A stretch of 64,000 bases of DNA, taken from Segetibacter koreensis DSM 18137. Lineage in GTDB: Bacteria; Bacteroidota; Bacteroidia; Chitinophagales; Chitinophagaceae. The notes under the pieces are model-generated. The model was not told the DNA's origin, ran no database searches, and was given only the letters and a program-made list of their open reading frames with translations. The translations under genes were made by a program, and so were the position numbers. Shown here piece by piece: positions 55,653 to 64,000 of this stretch. Position 1 is the first letter of the stretch. Every line of letters begins with the position of its first letter. The stretch is from positions 271,372 through 335,371 of the forward strand of contig NZ_KB893314.1 of assembly GCF_000374045.1 (NCBI RefSeq), in the 5' to 3' direction.

Positions 55653-56339
55653 TTATAGTTCTTTTATCTTAACATTTCTAAACCAGATTGGAGCCCCTGC
55701 ATGTTTTCCCTGCAAGCCAATATAACCATTTGTGAGTAATTGTGAGAGGGGATTAGATAACCAGGAAGGAACATCAGAACCGTCAGGATTTTTCTTATTA
55801 GATGTCCATTTGCTCATATCTATATCCGTCACTTTCTGATCATTTAATTCGATGGAAATATGCTGCCCCTTGCAAGTAATAACATAGTGATTCCATTCGC
55901 CCGGCTTTTTCACTACCTTTTGCTTGTTAGCAGCCAGATGGCCGAAAATAGCAGCGCATTGCCAGTTTTTAGGAGACTCTGACCATTGCTTTGAATAATC
56001 GTCTGCTATCTGAATTTCAACAGAATGAGGTATCCAGTTGGCAGTATCGGTACAATAAACAATAACGCCGCTATTGGTTCCTGGTGCGTTTTTAAACTCA
56101 AGGTCCAATACAAAATTCTCATATTGTTTATCGGACCAAATAGATTTGTCTTCGGTAGCTGTAAGCACTCCATTTTCAACAGACCATACTCCTGCAGGAT
56201 AAGAAGCATTTGACAAATCATTTGCAAAAAGAGGTCTCCATACATTTTTTTTAGTGGCGGTTTCTTTTGACCCCGTTTGTGCTGTTGCAACACTGATAAT
56301 ACTTATGAGAGTTAGCAGAACAATTAATCTTTTTATCAT
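55653..56339 (-). CDS. Secreted DUF1080 (3-keto-disaccharide hydrolase-like) protein
   Basis: The 228-residue protein has a signal peptide (MIKRLIVLLTLISIISVATAQ) and one DUF1080 domain, a concanavalin-like sandwich: WRPLFANDLSNASYPAGVWSVENGVLTA, NFVLDLEFKNAPGTNSGVIVYC, HSVEIQIADDY, GEWNHYVITCKG, GYIGLQGKHAGAPIWFRNVKIKEL. Some members split 3-keto-glycosides made by sugar oxidoreductases. It sits 72 bases downstream of the PhyH gene in the same direction and faces the GMC gene. Confidence 0.9.
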   Translation of the reverse strand: MIKRLIVLLTLISIISVATAQTGSKETATKKNVWRPLFANDLSNASYPAGVWSVENGVLTATEDKSIWSDKQYENFVLDLEFKNAPGTNSGVIVYCTDTANWIPHSVEIQIADDYSKQWSESPKNWQCAAIFGHLAANKQKVVKKPGEWNHYVITCKGQHISIELNDQKVTDIDMSKWTSNKKNPDGSDVPSWLSNPLSQLLTNGYIGLQGKHAGAPIWFRNVKIKEL

Positions 56340-56411
56340 AAAGTTTAAAAAAGTTAATAAATAGTATTGTTGATAGAATAGTTTACAAGCTTGAAAACAA
56401 AGGGGCAGTAT

Positions 56412-57266
56412 TTATTGTACTGTCACTTCTTTTTCCCAACCAGTTTCTTTTAAAGCCGGATCATTTTCTTTTTTCAAAAAATCTGCCTGTGATAACGATT
56501 CTGCTTTCCATTGCAAAATTGCTTCATCAGGTACAATATGTACAGGCTCTTTCCAGGAAGTAGAGGTTTCATTATATGCTATGTTTGATTGCGAGCAATA
56601 ACAGGAAATGACTGACCACCTCGGCCGATCCGACAAGTTAGCCTCAGAACGATGAAGAATATTACTGTGAAAAAAGAGCGCGTCTCCTGCCTCCAATTCA
56701 CTATACACAAGTTCCATTGTTTTTAATGCATTATTCACCATTACCATATCAGCACCGACTTGTTCGCCGGCAAACCCATGGTTTACTCTTCCTAACTTAT
56801 GGGAGCCTTTAATTACCTGCAAACATCCATTTTCTTTATTTGCGGCTGTCAGAGCCACCATCACACTCATCATTTGATCTGGAAACATAAACTGGTTTTT
56901 ATACCAATATCCATAGTCCTGGTGCCATTCCCATGCGCCACCAACCTTTGGTTCCTTTTGCATCAGTTTAGAATGAAAATGACAAACGGGAGAATCACTA
57001 TCTAAAAGTTGAGCTACCGAATTTACCATTTTCTCGCTTCGTGTAAGATAACCGAAAACATCGTTGCCGGGGGTGAACCAAAGAGAAAGTTTTGTTTTTT
57101 TACCTGTTTGATCGTTAAGGTCCAAAGCATTGTTTTGCATGGCCTTGTCCTGCAACGCTGTTGAATAAAGCTTGTCAGTCTCCTGCTTTGAACAGAAATT
57201 CTTCACTACCAAATATCCGTTGCGGTGATATGCTGCAATCTGCTCGGGAGTTAATTGAAATGACAT
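56412..57266 (-). CDS. Phytanoyl-CoA dioxygenase (PhyH) family protein
   Basis: The start is taken at ATG 57266; the frame also has a TTG at 57272. The 284-residue protein is a cupin-fold Fe(II)/2-oxoglutarate dioxygenase. The iron ligands are visible in WEWHQDYGYWY (His and Asp) and the later His in HSNILHRSEANLS, followed by an Arg for 2-oxoglutarate (SDRPRWSVIS). The substrate is unknown; in Bacteroidota such genes are often near sugar-oxidising and DUF1080 genes. It probably shares a message with the DUF1080 gene. Confidence 0.88.
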   Translation of the reverse strand: MSFQLTPEQIAAYHRNGYLVVKNFCSKQETDKLYSTALQDKAMQNNALDLNDQTGKKTKLSLWFTPGNDVFGYLTRSEKMVNSVAQLLDSDSPVCHFHSKLMQKEPKVGGAWEWHQDYGYWYKNQFMFPDQMMSVMVALTAANKENGCLQVIKGSHKLGRVNHGFAGEQVGADMVMVNNALKTMELVYSELEAGDALFFHSNILHRSEANLSDRPRWSVISCYCSQSNIAYNETSTSWKEPVHIVPDEAILQWKAESLSQADFLKKENDPALKETGWEKEVTVQ

Positions 57267-57451
57267 AAACAATCGTTTTAAAGGTTCTGAATTTTATATT
57301 GTAGTCGTATAATTTTGAAATTGTAAAGTAAGGCTTTTATTGTTTTTTATGTGAGAAAAGTTGACTGAAAGTTTGCAGATGAACATAATGCGACGCAACG
57401 ATGAATAATAGAGAACGAATGTTTGCAACCGAAAAAGACTAAAAAGAAGAC

Positions 57452-58774
57452 TTATTTAGCTATATCAATCTTTACCTTTTTATTCTTTATTTTTTCATTT
57501 TTAATCTTTTCCAATGTATTTCCAACTTTTACTTTGCGCACGCCTGCGAATGAGAAAAAATCTTTTACCTCAATTAATCCTATATCTTCTTTTTTCAGTT
57601 GTCCTTTATTGATTAAAAAACCTACAATATCGATTTTGTTGACTTTATCTTTTTTGCCTGCACCTATAAAAAGAGTCGACCATTTAGGCTTTTCCGGTAT
57701 AGTCGGTGTCTCAGGCAATCGTATTTCATCAACAGTTGAAGAAATGTAGGCAGGCAATGTTTCATCAGGCGAGAGAATTAGAATTGCTGTGCCGCTTGCT
57801 TCCATTCTTGCCGTTCTGCCGTTGCGGTGGGTAAATACATCTTGAGTTTGCGGCAAATGGTAGTGAATAATGTAACGTATGTTTGGAATATCTAAACCTC
57901 TGGAAGCAAGGTCTGTGGTAACTAAAATATTGGAAGTACCGTTTCTAAATTTGGATAATGCAACCTCGCGTTCCGGCTGCTCCAATGCCCCATGATAGAA
58001 TACATTTACAATGCCTTTATCTGATAAAAATTTGCTGGTTCGCTCAACTGCCTCCCTGTGATTGCAAAATATAATAGTTGACCTGTTTCCTAAAAAACAA
58101 ATCAATTTAAACAGTGTTTCTGATTTGTCTTTATCATCACTTTTTACTGCCTGTATGGCGAGTGCCGCATTATTTTCTTCAGATAGATAGTCTAATCGCA
58201 CCGGATCGATCAATCCGATAAAATCAGGTATTTCAGCTGCCTCTGTAGCCGATGTAAGAATTCGCTTTTTTAGATTTTTTAATGAACCAATGATAAAAGA
58301 CATTTCATCCTGAAAGCCTAGTTCAATCGATTTATCAAACTCATCTAAAACAAGAGTTTCAATGTTTTCTGTTTCAATATTTCCCCTGCGTATATGATCC
58401 GCGAGGCGGCCGGGTGTTCCTATTATCACAGCAGGAGCCTGCGATAAGTTGTTCTCTTCTGTTTCCCGCAAATGACCTCCATAACAACTGGTAACTTTAA
58501 AATCGGTACCCATTGTTTTAAAAACCTTTTCTATCTGCAAAGCCAGTTCTCGCGATGGAACTATAATCAAAACCTGCGTTAAAGAAATGTCTGAACGTAA
58601 TAATTGCAGCGCGGGCAGCAGAAATGCAAGTGTTTTGCCAGAGCCTGTAGATGAAAGAAGAATGATATCATTATGCTTTTCATTTGCCTCTATTGAGGCT
58701 ACTTGCATTTCATTTAGATTTTCAATCTTTAGATTTGAAAGAATTTGTTCTGTAGAATATTTTACTTGAGCCAT
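57452..58774 (-). CDS. DEAD-box RNA helicase, DbpA-like, with DEFD in motif II
   Basis: The 440-residue protein shows motif I SSTGSGKT, Ia PSRELALQ, Ib GTPGRLADHI, motif II VLDEFDKS (DEFD instead of DEAD), motif III TSAT, and motif VI HRNGRTARM. The C-terminal 75 residues (KVNKIDIVGFLINKGQLKKEDIG, LIEVKDFFSFAGVRKV) resemble the DbpA RNA-binding domain that targets 23S rRNA hairpins, followed by a Lys-rich tail. It likely helps ribosome assembly. The Phe in motif II is a known variant in this phylum as far as I recall. Confidence 0.88.
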   Translation of the reverse strand: MAQVKYSTEQILSNLKIENLNEMQVASIEANEKHNDIILLSSTGSGKTLAFLLPALQLLRSDISLTQVLIIVPSRELALQIEKVFKTMGTDFKVTSCYGGHLRETEENNLSQAPAVIIGTPGRLADHIRRGNIETENIETLVLDEFDKSIELGFQDEMSFIIGSLKNLKKRILTSATEAAEIPDFIGLIDPVRLDYLSEENNAALAIQAVKSDDKDKSETLFKLICFLGNRSTIIFCNHREAVERTSKFLSDKGIVNVFYHGALEQPEREVALSKFRNGTSNILVTTDLASRGLDIPNIRYIIHYHLPQTQDVFTHRNGRTARMEASGTAILILSPDETLPAYISSTVDEIRLPETPTIPEKPKWSTLFIGAGKKDKVNKIDIVGFLINKGQLKKEDIGLIEVKDFFSFAGVRKVKVGNTLEKIKNEKIKNKKVKIDIAK

Positions 58775-58915
58775 TTGGCAAAAGTACGAAAGTTACAGTA
58801 GCAAGCCTTTTGATTACCTTTTCCGCTAATTGATATTGAATGAAGATTACTGCTTTGTTAACTAAACGCAACACTATTGTTCTTTTAAAAGATAAGATTT
58901 GATATTGCTAACAAT

Positions 58916-58949
58916 AAAAAAGCAGGAAGTTTTCACTTCCTGCTTTTTT
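58916..58949 (-). terminator. Rho-independent terminator of the rpoBC operon
   Basis: A perfect 15-bp stem (58916-58930 with 58935-58949) with 4-nt loop has long A and T runs in its outer arms. It lies about 35 bases beyond the rpoC stop, and marks the end of the rpoBC transcript. Confidence 0.9.
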
Positions 58950-58982
58950 AAATACTTAAAATAATCCTGAGACTTAGAGAAA

Positions 58983-61900
58983 CTATTCTTCATCGTCAAA
59001 GCTCATGGCTTCCCGTGCTGTTGCCAGCAGTTCGTATTCCTCTTTACTTCCGACAATCATATTTTCAAATTCTCTTAATCCTGTACCTGCTGGTATCGCA
59101 TGACCTGTAATAACGTTTTCTTTCAATCCCAGCATATCATCTGTTTTACCCATAATTGCTGCAGAGCTCAATACTTTGGTTGTTTCCTGGAAGGAAGCCG
59201 CAGAAATCCAGCTTTGTACACCAAGCGATGCTTTAGTGATACCTAACAATAATGGTGATGATGTAGCAGATTCCGCATCTCTGAATTCAATCAGTTTTCT
59301 GTCGCTTCTGCGAAGGATTGAATTTTCTTCTCTCACTTCTCTTAAGCTTACGATCTGACCGGCTTTCAACTTAGTGCTTTCACCTGAGTCAACCACTACT
59401 TTCTTATCAAAAATATAATCATTCTCTTCATTGAATTCAATACGGTCAACTGTATCTCCTTCAAGGAATCTTGTATCTCCCGGATCCTGAATTTCAACTT
59501 TCTTCATCATTTGGCGTACGATTACTTCAATGTGCTTGTCATTGATACGCACACCTTGCAAACGATACACTTCCTGAATTTCATTCACTACATATTCCTG
59601 TACGGCAAACGGACCTTTAATAGCCAAAATATCAGCTGGGGCAGTTGAACCATCAGAAAGAGCGGTACCTGCTTTTACGAAGTCACCGTCTTGTGCAAGT
59701 ATTTGGCGGGTTAACGGAACAAGATATTTCTTAACAACACCATCTCTTGCCTCAACTATTATCTCACGATTACCGCGCTTAATGTTACCAAAGCTAACAA
59801 CACCATCGATTTCAGAAACTACCGCAGGATTGCTGGGGTTTCTTGCCTCAAATAATTCCGTTACTCTTGGAAGACCTCCGGTAATATCTCTCAACTTACC
59901 TAACACCCTTGGAATTTTAACCAGCACTTGTCCTTGTTTCACTTCTTCACCTTCATCTAACACAATGTGGCTTCCGACAGGCAGGTTATACATTTTCGTT
60001 TCCTTAGCGCCTTCTACGATCAGTCCCGGGATTTTGGTTTTATCCTTAGTTTCAATAACTACTTTTTCACGGTGACCTGTTTGCTCATCAGCCTCTTCAC
60101 GGTAAGTAACGCTATCAATAATATTTTCAAACTTAATAGCACCAGCTATTTCAGCAACAACTACATTATTAAATGGATCCCATGAACAAATAACATCGCC
60201 TTTATTTACCTTTTGGCCATCTTTAACCTGTAAAGTTGCACCGTAAGGAACGTTGTTAGTGATCAGTAACCGGTCGTTCTTAACATCCATAATTCGTACT
60301 TCACCCGTACGACCTATAACAACTTTTACTTTATCACCTTCATTGTTTAAAGTATCAACAGTTCTTAAACCATCAAACTGAATAGTACCGTCAAACTTAG
60401 CATTCAATGTACTTTCTACAGAAGCGGAACCAGCGACACCACCCACGTGGAAGGTACGAAGCGTTAACTGAGTACCTGGCTCACCGATTGATTGTGCAGC
60501 AATGATACCAACAGCATCTCCACGCTGCGCTGTGTAACCTGTAGCAAGGTTTTTACCATAACATCTTACACACACACCACGTTTTGCCTCACAGGTTAAT
60601 ACCGAACGAATTTCAACGGTTTCAATTCCTGCATCTTCAATTGTCTTGGCGATGTCCTCATCTATTTGTTGACCAGCTTCAACTATCAACTCATCTGTAA
60701 CAGGATTAAGAACAGTATGCAACGATGTACGACCCAAAATTCTGTCGAACAATGGCTCTACTACATCTTCATTATCCTTTAAAGCACTGGTAGCAATACC
60801 ACGTAATGTACCACAATCTTCTTCAGTAATAACAACGTCTTGAGCAACGTCAACCAAACGACGGGTTAAGTAACCGGCATCGGCTGTTTTCAACGCTGTA
60901 TCCGCCAAGCCTTTACGGGCACCGTGGGTAGAGATGAAGTAATCCAATACGTTTAGTCCACCTTTAAAGTTGGAAAGGATTGGATTTTCAATAATCTCAT
61001 TTCCTGAGCTACCACTTTTACGCGGCTTAGCCATCAGACCCCTGATACCTGCCAACTGTTTAACCTGTTGCTTACTACCACGGGCACCTGAGTCAAGCAT
61101 CATATACACAGAATTGAAACCTTGTTTATCACTCGCCATTTCGCGAATCAAAGTTTCTGTGATACGAGTGTCAACACGGCTCCAGATGTCAATAATACCG
61201 TTATAACGCTCGTTATTGGTAATAAGACCCATATTATAGTTATCCCACACTTCCTCTACTTCAGCTTTCGCATTTTCAAGCAACTGATTTTTGATATCAG
61301 GTATAATCAGGTCATTAATGTTGAATGACAAACCACCTTTAAATGCCATACGGAAACCGAGTGTCTTAATATCATCAAGAAACTTAGCCGTTTTAGGAAC
61401 GTCAGTAATTTTAATGATATCACCGATTATTTCACGAAGACTTTTCTTCGTCAATAAAGCATTTACATAACCAACTTCTTTTGGAACAAACTGGTTAAAT
61501 AATACTCTACCAACTGTAGTATCAATTAATTTTTGATACAATTCACCTTTACTGGTTCTCACTAAAGTTTTCACTTTTATGTGAGCGTGCAGGTCAACTT
61601 GTTTTTCGTTATAGGCAATAATAACTTCCTCCATGGAGTAGAAAGCCTTGCCTTCACCTTTTACCTTATTATCGTCTGTGCTCTTTCTACCCTTCGTTAT
61701 ATAATACAGCCCTAATACCATGTCTTGTGAAGGAAGGGTAATAGGTGTACCGTTTTGAGGGTTTAAGATATTGTGAGAAGAAAGCATCAGTAACTGAGCC
61801 TCAAGGATTGCAGCATGGCTAAGTGGTACGTGTACCGCCATCTGGTCACCATCAAAGTCAGCGTTGAAAGATGTTGTAACCAAAGGATGCAACTGAATCG

Positions 61901-63278
61901 CCTTTCCTTCTATCAAACGAGGCTGGAAAGCCTGGATGGACAAACGGTGCAAAGTAGGTGCACGATTCAGAAGAATTGGATGACCCTTCAATATATTTTC
62001 AAGAATATCCCAAATAACTGCTTCTTTCTTATCAACTAATTTCTTAGCAGATTTTACAGTTTTTACGATACCTCTTTCAATTAGCTTACGAATGATAAAT
62101 GGTTTGAAAAGCTCGGCAGCCATATCTTTTGGAAGACCACACTCATGCATTTTCATTTCAGGACCTACTACAATAACCGAACGACCAGAGTAGTCAACAC
62201 GTTTACCCAACAGGTTCTGACGGAAACGACCTTGTTTACCTTTCAATACATCAGAAAGAGATTTCAAAGCACGTCCACCTTCAGCTTTAACAGCGTTTGA
62301 TTTTCTCGAGTTATCGAACAAACTGTCAATCGCTTCCTGCAACATCCTTTTTTCGTTGCGCAGTATAACCTCTGGTGCTTTAATCTCTAACAAACGCTTT
62401 AAACGGTTGTTACGGATAATTACACGACGGTAAAGGTCATTCAAATCAGAAGACGCAAAACGACCACCATCAAGGGGTACTAACGGACGAAGTTCAGGAG
62501 GAATAACAGGAATATACTGCATTACCATCCACTCAGGGCGATTAGTAATACGTGTATTAGCGTCACGGAAAGATTCAACCACACTTAAACGTTTTAAGGC
62601 ATCCGCTTTACGTTGTTGTGATGTTTCATGTGCCGCAGCATTTCTTAAATCAAATGATAATTGGTCCAAATCGATTCTTTGCAACAGGTCATGAACTGCT
62701 TCAGCACCCATTTTTGCAATGAACTTGTTTGGATCCTCATCAGGCAGATATTGGTTGTCTTTTGGTAAGGCATCCAATATATCAAGGTACTCTTCTTCGG
62801 TCAAAAGATCACCGAAGTTCTGGCCTTTATCAGCACGGACACCTGACTGAATTACTACAAAACGCTCATAATAAACAATCGTTTCTAATTTCTTAGAACT
62901 CATTCCCAATAAATAACCAATTTTGTTAGGAAGAGATTTAAAGTACCAGATGTGAACAACAGGAACCACAAGCTTAATGTGCCCCATTCTTTCACGACGT
63001 ACTTTCTTTTCTGTCACCTCAACACCACAACGGTCACAAACGATACCCTTATACCGGATACGCTTGTATTTACCGCAGGCACATTCATAATCCTTCACCG
63101 GACCAAAAATCCTTTCGCAAAACAAACCATCTCTTTCAGGTTTGTAAGTACGATAGTTTATGGTTTCAGGCTTTAAAACCTCACCGAAGCTCTTTTCCAG
63201 GATACTGTCGGGAGATGCCAGGCCAATCGTAATCTTAGAAAACGTAGGCCTTGGACGGTTATCTTTTTTAATTGCCAT
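58983..63278 (-). CDS. rpoC: DNA-directed RNA polymerase subunit beta' (RpoC)
   Basis: The 1431-residue protein is full length for Bacteroidota. The N-terminal zinc site has Cys66, Cys68, Cys81 and Cys84 ([15 protein letters not shown]). The catalytic magnesium loop NADFDGD is at residues 472-478, the bridge-helix/trigger-loop region is present ([22 protein letters not shown]), and the second zinc site is around [11 protein letters not shown] and [13 protein letters not shown]. It is the catalytic half of RNA polymerase. It follows rpoB on the minus strand with a 178-bp spacer and ends at a strong terminator. Confidence 0.98.
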   Translation of the reverse strand: MAIKKDNRPRPTFSKITIGLASPDSILEKSFGEVLKPETINYRTYKPERDGLFCERIFGPVKDYECACGKYKRIRYKGIVCDRCGVEVTEKKVRRERMGHIKLVVPVVHIWYFKSLPNKIGYLLGMSSKKLETIVYYERFVVIQSGVRADKGQNFGDLLTEEEYLDILDALPKDNQYLPDEDPNKFIAKMGAEAVHDLLQRIDLDQLSFDLRNAAAHETSQQRKADALKRLSVVESFRDANTRITNRPEWMVMQYIPVIPPELRPLVPLDGGRFASSDLNDLYRRVIIRNNRLKRLLEIKAPEVILRNEKRMLQEAIDSLFDNSRKSNAVKAEGGRALKSLSDVLKGKQGRFRQNLLGKRVDYSGRSVIVVGPEMKMHECGLPKDMAAELFKPFIIRKLIERGIVKTVKSAKKLVDKKEAVIWDILENILKGHPILLNRAPTLHRLSIQAFQPRLIEGKAIQLHPLVTTSFNADFDGDQMAVHVPLSHAAILEAQLLMLSSHNILNPQNGTPITLPSQDMVLGLYYITKGRKSTDDNKVKGEGKAFYSMEEVIIAYNEKQVDLHAHIKVKTLVRTSKGELYQKLIDTTVGRVLFNQFVPKEVGYVNALLTKKSLREIIGDIIKITDVPKTAKFLDDIKTLGFRMAFKGGLSFNINDLIIPDIKNQLLENAKAEVEEVWDNYNMGLITNNERYNGIIDIWSRVDTRITETLIREMASDKQGFNSVYMMLDSGARGSKQQVKQLAGIRGLMAKPRKSGSSGNEIIENPILSNFKGGLNVLDYFISTHGARKGLADTALKTADAGYLTRRLVDVAQDVVITEEDCGTLRGIATSALKDNEDVVEPLFDRILGRTSLHTVLNPVTDELIVEAGQQIDEDIAKTIEDAGIETVEIRSVLTCEAKRGVCVRCYGKNLATGYTAQRGDAVGIIAAQSIGEPGTQLTLRTFHVGGVAGSASVESTLNAKFDGTIQFDGLRTVDTLNNEGDKVKVVIGRTGEVRIMDVKNDRLLITNNVPYGATLQVKDGQKVNKGDVICSWDPFNNVVVAEIAGAIKFENIIDSVTYREEADEQTGHREKVVIETKDKTKIPGLIVEGAKETKMYNLPVGSHIVLDEGEEVKQGQVLVKIPRVLGKLRDITGGLPRVTELFEARNPSNPAVVSEIDGVVSFGNIKRGNREIIVEARDGVVKKYLVPLTRQILAQDGDFVKAGTALSDGSTAPADILAIKGPFAVQEYVVNEIQEVYRLQGVRINDKHIEVIVRQMMKKVEIQDPGDTRFLEGDTVDRIEFNEENDYIFDKKVVVDSGESTKLKAGQIVSLREVREENSILRRSDRKLIEFRDAESATSSPLLLGITKASLGVQSWISAASFQETTKVLSSAAIMGKTDDMLGLKENVITGHAIPAGTGLREFENMIVGSKEEYELLATAREAMSFDDEE

Positions 63279-63456
63279 ATATCGTAATTCCGATTTTATT
63301 TTTTTGTTTACAGGCTGTAGAACTTAACCCAACATCCGTTGTGTCACTCACTTCAGCCTTTACCTCTTTATCAGCAGAAATGAGATGTAAGCTTTCACAC
63401 CTACATCTCACTCTCCCGATTATATTTTTCCTTTATTCCCCCTTGGGGGTTAGAAG
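63279..63456 (-). promoter_or_regulatory. rpoB-rpoC spacer with two hairpins
   Basis: The spacer holds a 9-bp stem with a 12-nt loop (63381-63389 with 63402-63410) and a tight CCCCC/GGGGG hairpin next to the rpoB stop (63438-63442 with 63445-63449). Neither has a T tract, so they may be RNA-processing or stabilising structures in the joint message. Confidence 0.4.

Positions 63457-64000
<544 letters not shown>

Noticed and set aside
59782-62039. Several plus-strand ORFs opposite rpoC
   Set aside because: All lie inside the highly conserved rpoC gene on the other strand.

Overview
The window looks like a chromosomal piece of a low-GC Bacteroidota, most likely a Chitinophagaceae-type soil or freshwater bacterium. 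The evidence: five secreted proteins end in a type IX secretion (T9SS) C-terminal sorting domain with a 'YPNP' start; several upstream regions carry the Bacteroidota promoter form TTG / TAnnTTTG; starts lack Shine-Dalgarno sequences; and there are many secreted glycan-active enzymes. The genus is inference. No tRNA, rRNA, IS element, prophage or CRISPR array was seen.

Layout. (1) 1-12.3 kb: five consecutive T9SS cargo genes: a truncated PQQ-type sugar dehydrogenase-like protein with a DNRLRE module, an S74-chaperone 'tail-fibre' protein with GVYG repeats, a purple-acid-phosphatase-like enzyme, and two tandem paralogues with malectin domains. (2) 12.6-17.2 kb: a small hypothetical gene, a medium-chain oxidoreductase, an orphan periplasmic binding protein, and a HAD hydrolase / TauE-SafE exporter pair. 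(3) 17.5-23.1 kb: a phosphate uptake operon (porin, pstS, pstC, pstA, pstB, phoU) with a hairpin between pstS and pstC. (4) 23.4-24.4 kb: an aldo/keto reductase. (5) 25.0-34.1 kb: an ABC-transporter-dependent surface polysaccharide operon with five glycosyltransferases (one fused to a methyltransferase), the export permease and ATPase, and a NodB-type deacetylase.

(6) 34.2-46.8 kb: mostly secreted carbohydrate enzymes (sorbosone-dehydrogenase-like protein, membrane sulfatase/phosphotransferase, GH18 chitinase, GH29 fucosidase, GH3 glucosidase/xylosidase), plus a lone HARE-HTH protein with a PD-(D/E)XK-like domain, a YciI-like protein, a hotdog thioesterase and an NHL-repeat lipoprotein. Two non-coding stretches stand out: a candidate minus-strand small RNA at about 35.57-35.71 kb and a densely palindromic 200-bp element at 39.57-39.77 kb. 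(7) 47.0-52.5 kb: prolyl oligopeptidase, then a heme oxygenase / bacteriophytochrome kinase pair whose reading frames overlap. (8) 52.7-58.8 kb: creatininase-family amidohydrolase, GMC oxidoreductase, DUF1080 protein, PhyH dioxygenase and a DbpA-like RNA helicase. (9) 59.0-64.0 kb: rpoC and the 3' end of rpoB on the minus strand.

How it fits together: the genes suggest a glycan-degrading heterotroph that exports hydrolases through the T9SS, makes its own surface polysaccharide, scavenges phosphate (secreted phosphatase, phosphate porin, Pst system) and senses red/far-red light. No clearly new multi-gene system is visible. The best leads are the two non-coding elements, the S74/T9SS domain conflict, the HARE-HTH nuclease and the sulfatase architecture.
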